From IMG/VR virus record IMGVR_UViG_3300050821_021880, positions 1 to 22,131 of that record: a stretch of DNA of 22,131 nucleotides; one strand, given 5' to 3'. The translations under genes were made by a program, and so were the position numbers. Within the stretch, counting starts at the first letter, position 1. The number at the start of each line of letters is the position of its first letter. This DNA is from a virus. The notes beneath the pieces are model-generated. The model had not been told where the DNA came from. It made no database searches and saw nothing but the letters and a program-made list of their open reading frames with translations. Shown here one piece after another: positions 16,165 through 22,131 of this stretch.

Positions 16165-16688
16165 CTAAAGAGGGTTAGAATAATTATTATCAGTGTCAGA
16201 TTCTTTAGACCTTAATACCATTTTAAAATCAGCATCAGCTCCTTTTGATATTTTATTTTCTTCTTTTGGCTGATTATTTTTGAGGATAGAAGGTATTTTT
16301 CATCTACTAAAACTTTACCTTTAATAAGTCGCATTTGGTCAAGAGGGGCATAGGGTAAATCCTGATTCTCACAAATCTCTTTTAAACATTCCTGCAATGT
16401 CTCCAATTCCAGAACAGATCCATTTTGCAGGCCGGCAACTCTTCCTACCGCTTTGCGCACAAATGAGCTAATATCAGAATTTGAAAGTGTGTAATAATCG
16501 GCGATCTCTTCCAGCACAATTTCTTTTGACAATGTAAAATCTTCGATCAATAATTTTTCCATAATTCCAGCCGTTGTTCTTTTTGCGGAAGGTGAATTTT
16601 CTTTTTCAAAAACAGGAGGCAACAGTGAATAGAAATCAAAAGATATATTATTGATATATTTTTCGATTCTTTTTTCAACCGGAACCAA
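16165..16688 (-). pseudogene. Frameshifted gene of the regulon, function unknown
   Basis: The leftward frame starts at TTG 16688 (VPVEKRIEKYINN...) and reads a well-behaved helical protein with segments GIMEKLLIEDFTLSKEIVLE and FVRKAVGRVAGL. After LVDEK it runs into a poor, lysine-rich tail. Moving to the neighbouring frame at the five-A run (16296-16300) gives a natural-looking continuation (IPSILKNNQPKEENKISKGADADF and a soluble C-terminus) to a TAG at 16165-16167, about 174 residues in all. Loss of one A explains this; a sequencing error is possible. The start is also odd: the best-placed ATG (16697) is followed at once by TAA, leaving only TTG. I do not recognise the family. It sits within the tail locus and probably shares the operator-7 promoter. 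Confidence 0.55.
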
Positions 16689-16696
16689 CGTTTACA

Positions 16697-16778
16697 TTAT
16701 CTTATTAACTGTTTGTTTGTTTGTTTGTTTGTTTGTTTGTGGAGACACAAACAAACAAACAAACAGTTAATAAGATAA
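16697..16778. repeat. Long hairpin with unequal GTTT/AAAC microsatellite arms
   Basis: Outer arms of 15 bp match perfectly (16697-16711 and 16764-16778, TTATCTTATTAACTG). Inside, the left arm has seven GTTT units and the right arm only four AAAC units, capped by TGGAGACA. The stem must bulge by 12 bases. The core TTTGTTTGTG/CACAAACAAA is shared with the hairpins at 3507-3554 and 16896-16924. The pattern points to slippage in one arm of an originally symmetric element. It directly abuts the abortive ATG-TAA of the leftward pseudogene. Confidence 0.85.
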
Positions 16779-16871
16779 ACAAATTTCATTTGAAAACTTG
16801 TAATAGAAGCTTATTTTTTAACGTATATATTATAATTATTTACACTTCAACTATCAAGGCTAAAAGAACTA

Positions 16872-17086
16872 TTAAGCCCTGTTGCATAGTAAAAATTTGT
16901 TTGTGGGGAGGGGACACAAACAAAGGCGAAGCCCTTCTTTAAAATCCTCTTTCAGCCTATTCAAAATTACTTTAAATCCTTGAAAAGGTACAAAAGGATT
17001 CTCTTTACTTTTACTGAAATTACGAATGCTCTGATGATCCTTCAAAGGAGCCCTAGCTCTTATTTTTTCTTTTTTACCGGAGGCAT
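16872..17086 (-). pseudogene. Small basic protein remnant, frameshifted in an A-run
   Basis: A leftward ATG at 17086 begins MPPVKKKK and stops immediately. Adding one base in either of the two six-A runs (17070-17075 or 17063-17068) opens a frame of about 71 codons (KEKIRARAPLKDHQSIRNFSK, then NPFVPFQGFKVILNRLKEDFKEG) to a TAA at 16872-16874. The body looks like coding sequence rather than random AT-rich DNA, so I call a broken small gene. Operator 7 lies 72 bases upstream. The last third runs through the hairpin at 16896-16924, so the true end may have been earlier. No function is recognised. Confidence 0.4.
16896..16924 (-). terminator. Hairpin with the recurrent TTTGTTTGTG core
   Basis: TTTGTTTGTG (16896-16905) pairs perfectly with CACAAACAAA (16915-16924) around GGGAGGGGA. 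On the minus strand it follows the conserved-looking part of the small broken gene, which fits a terminator. A small GGC-TTC-GCC stem lies just before it on that strand. Confidence 0.55.
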
Positions 17087-17157
17087 AGTTATACCAGCTA
17101 AATATTAATGTTTAGAATAATTGAACATTGGCAACCGTTCTCTCTATCTATTTAAGC

Positions 17158-17213
17158 CAGTAATATATTCATCCTGAAAACAAAAAAATAAATTTGGCAC
17201 AACGTGGCACAAA
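17158..17213 (-). promoter_or_regulatory. Locus operator 7, facing the broken leftward genes
   Basis: Direct-repeat variant on the plus strand, TTTGGCACAACGTGGCACAAA (17193-17213), units 10 bp apart. On the minus strand the operator ends at 17193 and TATTACTG (17165-17158), a poor TAnnTTTG match, ends 35 bp later. In the plus direction no -7 element is found at the usual spacing, so I assign it to the leftward genes. Confidence 0.45.
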
Positions 17214-17363
17214 CAATTTTACGAACGATTAACAATGAAAACGTTATACGTAAATTATTTTTCCATATGCTTTGAATGCAGAATAGACCTTTAAAATAAA
17301 GACACACAGAAATAAAAAATATTTTAAAAATAAAATACTGTATTTCAAGGAATAGAAAAATAG

Positions 17364-17418
17364 TCTGGCACAGCTTGGCACAAACTTAAATTTTTAATTT
17401 TTACAATACTCATATTTG
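17364..17418 (+). promoter_or_regulatory. Locus operator 8 with promoter of the sheath/tube operon
   Basis: Direct-repeat variant, TCTGGCACAGCTTGGCACAAA (17364-17384), units 10 bp apart. CATATTTG (17411-17418), a TAnnTTTG-like -7 element with the first base changed, ends 34 bp after the operator. The sheath ATG is 73 bases downstream. No TTTG is present at -33. Confidence 0.6.
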
Positions 17419-17490
17419 AACATCAAAATCAGAAAAAGTAATAACTGAAATAAGGCACGTAATAAATAAACAAAAATTAAATAAGAAAAC

Positions 17491-19005
17491 ATGGCACTTA
17501 ATGATGTAACATTTGTAAAAGGTCAAGGCGGTCTGGGAAGACCTCTGGATGGCGAAGATCATATCTCCGGAATAGTATTTTATACGAATACTTATCCTTC
17601 AGGATTTGACTCTTCTCATAAAGTTAAAACTGTATATTCTATTGACGATACAGAAGCTTTAGGTATTTTACTTGATTATTCCGATGAAACTCAAGCAACA
17701 GGAACATATCTTGTAACTACAGCTGGTACAGCTGGTGATGTAATAACATTTTCTGTAGTGGAAACCAACGCCACAGTTGTTATTGGATCTTATACGGTGG
17801 CCAATTCAGATACAGAAGCACTAGTAGCAGCAGGAATTGCCGCCGCTATCAATGCAGGTACTTCTACCCATGGCTATTCAGCAACAGCTCCATCGGCGAC
17901 AGTGACAATTACTGCCCGCAAAGGATTAGGAATTTTCTTAAACACAGGTACTCCAATAGCTGTAAACATAAGTACTGGAGGAACTATTGCTGGAACGCTT
18001 ACTCAATTTACTGGTGGCGTAGCTTCATTTCGTGCTTTAATGTGGTATCATATTTCAGAGTACTTTAGAATACAACCTAAAGGAGTGCTTTATGTAGGTG
18101 TGTTCCCTGTACCAGGCTCTTATACGTTCTCAGAGGTATCTGATGTTCAAAGTTTCGCCGTTGGTATTATACGTCAAATTGCTGTATACACAACAGTAAA
18201 TTTTGCAACTACACAAATCACAGCCCTTCAGACTGTAGCGGCAAGTTTATCTACTGATCATACACCTTTGTCAATACTCTTCGGAGCGAACATTCCAAAT
18301 ACAACTAACTTATCTGACCTTACTGATCTTGGATTATTAAATTCAAGTTACGTCAGTTTAGTAATCGGTCAGGATGGCAATAATTTTGGTCATCAATTAT
18401 ACCTATGTAGCGGAAAATCTATTACCTGCCTGGGTGCTACACTGGGAGCAGTAAGCAGATCAAAAGTTTCGGAAAATATTGGATGGGTTAAAAATTACAA
18501 TATGGCTGATACTGAATTAGACGTTATCGCATTTGCAAACGGAAAATTATACAGAGATGTGTCTACAAATTCACTTGATACATTAAACACCCAACATTAC
18601 ATATTCCTAAGAAAGCATATTGGAATAAGCGGTTCTTATTTTAACGATTCTTACACTGCTGTAATTTCAACCTCAGACTATTCAACTATTGAGAATAATC
18701 GTACGATTGACAAAGCAATTCGAAACATCAGAACTTTTATTATTCCTGAGTTAAACGGTCCTTTGTTTGTAGATCCTGTAAGTGGTCAACTTTCCGAAGA
18801 TACGATTGCTTATTTTACATCTCTTACTTCTGGTCCGCTAGAACAGATGCAGCGTGATGGAGAATTATCAGGCTTTGGAGTTACAATTGATCCTACGCAA
18901 AATATATTATCAACTTCTGAACTGAGTATTACTGTTCAATTGATCCCTGTAGGCGTAGCCAGACAAATAGTAATAAATATTGGTTTCACTGTTAAATTAT
19001 CATAA
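17491..19005 (+). CDS. Contractile tail sheath protein (DUF2586-like)
   Basis: A 504-residue protein, first gene of the right operon. It opens with a conserved-looking N-terminus (VTFVKGQGGLGRPLDGEDHISGIVFY). At about 70-175 it carries a serine- and threonine-rich strand domain (TYLVTTAGTAGDVITFSV, TATVTIT-like strands), which is the outward-facing, variable part of such sheaths. The conserved core follows: LMWYHISEYFRIQPKGVLYVGVFP (about 187-210), KHIGISGSYFNDSYTAV, and the C-terminal sheath handshake region (ENNRTIDKAIRNIRTFIIPEL, ending VARQIVINIGFTVKLS). The sheath surrounds the tube and contracts to push it into the target. Only one sheath gene is seen. The tube gene follows after two bases, the usual sheath-tube order. 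Confidence 0.85.
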   Translation: MALNDVTFVKGQGGLGRPLDGEDHISGIVFYTNTYPSGFDSSHKVKTVYSIDDTEALGILLDYSDETQATGTYLVTTAGTAGDVITFSVVETNATVVIGSYTVANSDTEALVAAGIAAAINAGTSTHGYSATAPSATVTITARKGLGIFLNTGTPIAVNISTGGTIAGTLTQFTGGVASFRALMWYHISEYFRIQPKGVLYVGVFPVPGSYTFSEVSDVQSFAVGIIRQIAVYTTVNFATTQITALQTVAASLSTDHTPLSILFGANIPNTTNLSDLTDLGLLNSSYVSLVIGQDGNNFGHQLYLCSGKSITCLGATLGAVSRSKVSENIGWVKNYNMADTELDVIAFANGKLYRDVSTNSLDTLNTQHYIFLRKHIGISGSYFNDSYTAVISTSDYSTIENNRTIDKAIRNIRTFIIPELNGPLFVDPVSGQLSEDTIAYFTSLTSGPLEQMQRDGELSGFGVTIDPTQNILSTSELSITVQLIPVGVARQIVINIGFTVKLS

Positions 19006-19007
19006 TC

Positions 19008-19424
19008 ATGCCCTTACCATTAATAAACGGAGTATCGTACTCTTGGTCACAAGTGACCGTAAATATATTAGGAAAAGCAGTAGCTGGAATTACTTCTGTA
19101 AGCTACGAGGAAAAACAAGAAATTGTGAACAACTACGGAGCAGGGAGCTACCCGGTGAGTCGCGGTTTTGGTAAAATCGAATCTACCGGTAGTGTTACAC
19201 TCATGATGGAAGAAGTAGAGTTGCTTGCCAATGCCGCTCCTAACAGGCGACTACAGGCTATCCCAGAGTTTGATATAAATGTGACGTTTATTCCTCCAGG
19301 TGGAACTGTTAAAACGCATGTTCTAAAAAACTGTAGATTCATGACCAACAAGCGTGATACTAAAATGGACGATACTAAAATAGAAGTTCAACTCGATTTA
19401 GTGATTAGTCACATACAGTGGTAA
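19008..19424 (+). CDS. Tail tube protein
   Basis: A 138-residue protein, the size of P2 gpFII-type tube subunits. It shows the usual layout of two beta-sandwich halves: YSWSQVTVNILGKAVAGITSVSYEEKQE at the front, FGKIESTGSVTLMMEEVELL in the middle, and THVLKNCRFMTNKRDTKMDDTKIEVQLDLVI at the end, where the pattern of a lysine/arginine loop before a final strand pair is common in Bacteroidota tube proteins. The subunits stack as hexameric rings inside the sheath. The gene is two bases from the sheath stop and 17 bases from the chaperone start. A single tube gene, against two or three in typical Afp/PVC clusters, is again P2-like. Confidence 0.8.
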   Translation: MPLPLINGVSYSWSQVTVNILGKAVAGITSVSYEEKQEIVNNYGAGSYPVSRGFGKIESTGSVTLMMEEVELLANAAPNRRLQAIPEFDINVTFIPPGGTVKTHVLKNCRFMTNKRDTKMDDTKIEVQLDLVISHIQW

Positions 19425-19441
19425 TACAAATAATATAGTCT

Positions 19442-19774
19442 ATGTCAAGAGTAATAAACAATTCTGCAGAAGATACCGAAGATATCGTTCTATTAAAAGC
19501 TCAATACGGTGAAATATTTCGTCTATGTGTATACCTCAGTGACGATGATACAGCCATTGCTTATTTAAAAAAACCAACGAGAGCTATATTGGGAGCTGTA
19601 ATGAGTAAGATGAGTACAGATCCTATGCTGGCAAATGAAATACTGCTTAGAAACTGTATCATCACTGAACTATCAGATAACAGAATTCTTGACATAGACG
19701 AAGTATTTATAAGTGCCATTGACTCGCTCGACGGGTTAGTGAATGTGTATAGATCCGATCTAAAAAAAATTTAA
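19442..19774 (+). CDS. Tail assembly chaperone, short product (gpG/gpE-like)
   Basis: A 110-residue, mostly helical acidic protein (RVINNSAEDTEDIVLLKAQY, then DTAIAYLKKPTRAILGAVMSKM and LLRNCIITELSDNRIL). Size, position between tube and tape-measure genes and helical character match the gpE/gpG tail chaperones, which hold the tape-measure protein before the tube is built. Its last codons run through an A-rich stretch ending GAT CTA AAA AAA ATT TAA, a candidate slippery site. A short AT-rich ribosome-binding region precedes the ATG. Confidence 0.75.
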   Translation: MSRVINNSAEDTEDIVLLKAQYGEIFRLCVYLSDDDTAIAYLKKPTRAILGAVMSKMSTDPMLANEILLRNCIITELSDNRILDIDEVFISAIDSLDGLVNVYRSDLKKI

Positions 19775-19947
19775 TTCAGTTCCGTCTTAATGATGGAACT
19801 GAATATGAAATCAGACAGATAAACGCATTACTCCGTTTTCATTTCAAAATAGATCCTGATATTCTTTCTGATGAAGATTGGGCTATGCGGTGGAATGAAT
19901 TGGAATGGGTATTGCGAAAAATTTCAGAAGAAAATGAAAAAGGATAA
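19442..19947 (+). CDS. Tail assembly chaperone, -1 frameshift fusion product (gpGT-like)
   Basis: Reading the preceding 110-residue gene up to the second AAA of the slippery run and then stepping back one base gives a 59-codon extension: NLIQFRLNDGTEYEIRQINA, then LLRFHFKIDPDILS and WNELEWVLRKISEENEKG, ending at TAA 19945-19947. The extension has normal protein composition, with a W-N-E-L-E-W helix at the end, and it has no ATG start of its own near its beginning. The fusion is about 168 residues. This matches the programmed frameshift that makes the gpG/gpGT and P2 gpE/E+E' chaperones in long-tailed phages. The ATG of the tape-measure candidate lies inside its last 14 bases, so the two are translationally coupled. 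Frameshifting itself cannot be proven from sequence. Confidence 0.75.
19762..19768 (+). promoter_or_regulatory. -1 ribosomal slippery heptamer A_AAA_AAA
   Basis: In the chaperone frame the codons read CTA AAA AAA ATT TAA, so the heptamer A-AAA-AAA has the X-XXY-YYZ form. A -1 step bypasses the TAA at 19772 and enters the 59-codon extension. AATTCAGTTCCGTC (19774-19787) pairs in part with the GGAACTGAAT just after it (19795-19804), a possible small stimulatory hairpin. Confidence 0.7.
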
Positions 19948-20836
19948 AAGTTTTACAGATATATTGGCCAGGCCAGGAATTGCTTTAAAACTTAAAGCAT
20001 TAGTGCTTCCCTCTATTCGTAATGGCTATGAAAGAGGGACACATTATTCTTTATTACCTTATGGAGCAGAATATCTTTTCGCGCCAAAAAAAGACAAAGA
20101 AGAATCAGAAGATACTACTTCAGGTTTATTCTCAAAATTAAATTCTTCTCTAAATAAGATAGCCGAAAAATTATTTTACCCAAAGCTTTCTAATATCCAT
20201 TCTTATACTAATGAAAATACTAATAATGTTCATAAAGAGTATTCAAGAGTGGGAAAGATAATTAGTCCTCTAACAGAACTTTCCTTTAAAATCAATGGGA
20301 TGTTCCATAATCAAAAAAAATCAGAAGATGCTACTTTCGGCTTGTATAAAAACAATAGTACTTTCCATACAAATAACACTCCTATAAAAATTCATCCTCT
20401 GACAAGCATTTCTTTAAAAGCAAATGAAATGTTTCGTACTCAAAAACCAATATCAGACATTACAGGGAGTTTAAATAAAAGCAACTCTATTTTTACTAGC
20501 AATACAACTTCAACATTTAACCGAATAAACTATCCTACTATTACGAACTCATCAGTAGATGCAACTAGTATTCTAACTAAAGAGTCGTATATCAATCTTA
20601 AAGATTATATGACAGGTCTAAATACGCTTCACAATAAAAGAGAGCCTATTGTTAAAAGTAATTTTGTAGGCGTAAATCCTGACCGGTCATTCGCAAAACA
20701 AAAAAGCAATCAATATACTATTACGCAAAATTTTGGAGATATAGTAATACAACCTGCTTCTATGGAAATGAGCGTGCAACAGGTGAAATACAAAATTGAA
20801 GATGTTTTAAGAAAAGTAAAAAACTCTTTATACTAA
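19934..20836 (+). CDS. Short tape-measure protein candidate with 43-residue repeats
   Basis: I choose the ATG at 19934, preceded by AGAAGAAA and overlapping the chaperone extension, over an in-frame ATG at 19871 that would overlap it heavily. The 300-residue product has the position of the tape-measure gene. It starts KKDKSFTDILARPGIALKLKALVLP. Then two near-identical 43-residue units follow (about 127-169 and 170-212), with the pattern I-x-P-L-T...S-x-K-x-N-x-M-F...Q-K...D-x-T...L-x-K-x-N-S-x-F. A third, degraded unit may lie before them (EDTTSGLFSKLNSS). It ends ITQNFGDIVIQPASMEMSVQ and a basic amphipathic helix, a common ending for tape measures. It lacks the long hydrophobic helices and coiled coil of large tape measures and is short, so it may specify a short tube or be another inner-tube protein. 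Confidence 0.55.
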   Translation: MKKDKSFTDILARPGIALKLKALVLPSIRNGYERGTHYSLLPYGAEYLFAPKKDKEESEDTTSGLFSKLNSSLNKIAEKLFYPKLSNIHSYTNENTNNVHKEYSRVGKIISPLTELSFKINGMFHNQKKSEDATFGLYKNNSTFHTNNTPIKIHPLTSISLKANEMFRTQKPISDITGSLNKSNSIFTSNTTSTFNRINYPTITNSSVDATSILTKESYINLKDYMTGLNTLHNKREPIVKSNFVGVNPDRSFAKQKSNQYTITQNFGDIVIQPASMEMSVQQVKYKIEDVLRKVKNSLY

Positions 20837-20844
20837 TATATTAT

Positions 20845-21486
20845 ATGGCAATAGGAGATTATAAAGTAATATTAAATGGTTTTGGATTAGACAATATAAA
20901 ACCAAAAGCATTTTCTACTTCAGGATTAAAAAATCTGGCTGGTGAAACAGGCTACTACACTGCTCCACCATCAGAAAAGCCTAACTCATTTGGTTTGTCT
21001 TCCGGAAATGCAACTTCTGCATTAGGCACACCTGTATTTGGTAAATTATTTTTTTTACCTGGCGTTTATAATACAGTAAAATTTGGCAAAAAAATAGTTT
21101 TACCCTATAGCGCACTTTCATTGGACACTGTATTAATTACAGTGAGCATGTCCAAAAATATTATACCCACTTCAATTACCGGAAGAAAAGGAACAATTAA
21201 AGAATACATAACGGATGGAGATTTTCAGGTCAATATAAAAGGAAGCCTGGTAGATGATAGTTCTGGCAGATATCCAATTGAACAAATGGCTGCATTACGT
21301 TCTATTTGTAATGCTTCTGAAGCGATCAAAGTAAAAAGCGATTTTCTCTTACTCTTTTCTATTACGCATTTAGTAATTCAAAGTTATAATTTCAATCAGA
21401 GTGAAGGGTACAGCAACGTACAATTATTCGATCTGAATTGTGTAAGTGATATACCGGTAGAATTAAGCATAAATAGTTTTATATAA
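20845..21486 (+). CDS. Tail hub protein, DUF6046-like / gpU-like
   Basis: A 213-residue protein. After a polar N-terminal stretch of about 75 residues (including PPSEKPNSFGLSSGNATS), the rest is strand-rich: VLITVSMSKNIIPTSITGRKGTIKEYITDGDFQVNIKG, then SLVDDSSGRYPIEQMAALRSICNASEAIKV, LFSITHLVIQSYNF and NVQLFDLNCVSDIPVEL. A small protein that binds the tape-measure end and the hub sits at this place in P2 (gpU) and in injection systems (the LysM/Afp7-like proteins). The pattern matches the family I know as DUF6046 in Bacteroidota tail clusters; the Pfam name is from memory. Its stop overlaps the next start by one base (TAATG). Confidence 0.65.
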   Translation: MAIGDYKVILNGFGLDNIKPKAFSTSGLKNLAGETGYYTAPPSEKPNSFGLSSGNATSALGTPVFGKLFFLPGVYNTVKFGKKIVLPYSALSLDTVLITVSMSKNIIPTSITGRKGTIKEYITDGDFQVNIKGSLVDDSSGRYPIEQMAALRSICNASEAIKVKSDFLLLFSITHLVIQSYNFNQSEGYSNVQLFDLNCVSDIPVELSINSFI

Positions 21487-22131
21487 TGTATCAACTTTCC
21501 AGCAGAATCACAATCGTTGCCACTGGCAATAAATTAACTACTTATAATATTGATTTCGTTGACTCAATATCTATATCTAGTTCATGGGATATGCTATTTA
21601 GTACAGCGAACGTTGTGTTGCCAAAAAGAATTTATGTAAATATTAATAATACGCCTTTCAGAACTTCCTGGGCGGATGCGAATATCGCAAAGCCGGATTT
21701 GTCAGGATTAGGGCTCACACAAAATCCTACCAGAAATTTATTTAAAGAAGGTGATTATATTAAAATAGAGCTTGGTTACGACGCAGAGTTTACGAATGTA
21801 TTCGAGGGTTATATATTTAAAATTTCTCAGAAAGTACCAATGGAATTATCGTGCGTTGACGCTATGTACATCTTAAACAATATTACAATGACTAGCACAT
21901 TCAATGGCAATGCTACTGTAGACAACGTAATAACTGCAGTTAAGAATGCATACGAAACTAGTGCTATTGACAGCCAATATCAAACATTATTTAAAGGCGT
22001 ATACAATCGTTTGAAGTTTCAAGGTACAATAATTCCATCTCCCATACTTGCTGGTTATACTGTTACGAATAAAACAATTACACAGGTTTTTGAGGATTTG
22101 AAAAAATTATATGCCATTGATACTTTCATTC
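21486..22131 (+). CDS. Phage late control gpD / VgrG-like hub protein, 3'-truncated by the window edge
   Basis: Starts at ATG 21486, overlapping the preceding stop by one base, and stays open to the end (215 codons visible). The visible part matches the N-terminal hub domains of the gpD/gp27-VgrG family: strand sandwich pieces YQLSSRITIVATGNKLTT and FVDSISISSSWDMLFSTANVVLP, then a second barrel with DYIKIELGYDAEFTNVFEGYIFKIS and the conserved-looking PMELSCVDAMYILNN (C-x-D, about residues 119-133), followed by helical YIL-like and TQVFEDLKKLY segments. The trimeric hub carries the spike that pierces the target envelope. Later residues, the spike domain and any lysozyme or effector fusion are outside the window. 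Confidence 0.8.
   Translation, partial: MYQLSSRITIVATGNKLTTYNIDFVDSISISSSWDMLFSTANVVLPKRIYVNINNTPFRTSWADANIAKPDLSGLGLTQNPTRNLFKEGDYIKIELGYDAEFTNVFEGYIFKISQKVPMELSCVDAMYILNNITMTSTFNGNATVDNVITAVKNAYETSAIDSQYQTLFKGVYNRLKFQGTIIPSPILAGYTVTNKTITQVFEDLKKLYAIDTFI

Noticed and set aside
16861-16900. Insertion-sequence end (GCCCTGTTGCATAG resembles some IS termini)
   Set aside because: There is no matching inverted copy and no transposase frame nearby.
16721-16942. Rightward reading frame across the GTTT repeats
   Set aside because: It is made of a repetitive hairpin and low-complexity sequence and has no recognisable protein features.
15790-17385. Sigma-54 (-24/-12) promoters, because TGGCAC...TGGCA resembles TGGCAC-N5-TTGC
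   Set aside because: The GG-to-GC spacing is 9 bases instead of the strict 10, and the dyad versions lack the GG. Spacing to TAnnTTTG-like boxes fits the housekeeping promoter type better.
19871-19933. Upstream in-frame start for the tape-measure candidate at 19871
   Set aside because: It lies well inside the chaperone frameshift extension. The ATG at 19934 gives the usual short overlap and has a purine-rich stretch in front.
1-22131. CRISPR array, tRNA or rRNA genes
   Set aside because: No regularly spaced repeats and no cloverleaf or rRNA-like stretches were recognised by eye.

Overview
The window looks like a chromosomal segment from an AT-rich member of the Bacteroidota. The upstream signals are of the TAnnTTTG (-7) kind, Shine-Dalgarno sequences are weak, and the sheath, tube and baseplate proteins resemble those I associate with Bacteroidota prophage-like elements. 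I cannot name the species.

Layout. Positions 1-1014 hold the 3' part of an unrelated membrane protein gene, followed by a hairpin and about 900 bases without genes. A small ribbon-helix-helix (RHH) gene follows at 1996. From 2456 to the right edge lies a phage-tail-like contractile particle locus with no capsid, portal, terminase, integrase or lysis gene in view. It has these parts: (a) a leftward cargo block: a possible zincin-type effector (2456-3394), a 1311-residue effector ending in a GH-E/HNH nuclease (4040-7975), and an ankyrin-repeat protein that is the likely immunity partner (3552-4034); (b) a rightward AAA ATPase like those of extracellular contractile injection systems (8307-9710) and a leftward 102-residue orphan; (c) a rightward operon for a putative tail terminator, a baseplate J-like protein, a gpI-like wedge, a collar/fibre protein and two glycosyltransferases (10366-15480); (d) a second RHH gene (15470-15673) and two frameshifted leftward genes (16165-17086); (e) a rightward P2-like tail operon: sheath, tube, tail-assembly chaperone with an apparent -1 frameshift, tape-measure candidate, hub protein and gpD/VgrG-like hub, cut by the window edge (17491-22131).

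How the parts may work together. Reading both strands shows eight copies of a 21-bp operator (TTTGTGC-N7-GCACAAA or a direct-repeat variant). One lies in front of every transcription unit of the locus: cargo, ATPase, orphan, both tail operons, RHH gene and decayed genes. In seven of the eight, the distance from the operator's end to the last base of a TAnnTTTG-like -7 element is 33-35 bp. No convincing -33 element was seen where I looked. This suggests one dedicated activator, or an activator-like regulator, switching on the whole particle. The two RHH paralogues are the natural suspects, because one of them has the same promoter. My model is a regulated tail-derived injection particle of P2-like architecture that has gained an ATPase and a nuclease cargo with immunity, and may glycosylate its own fibre. 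The structural assignments follow known families. The regulation and cargo assignments are inference from sequence pattern and context.
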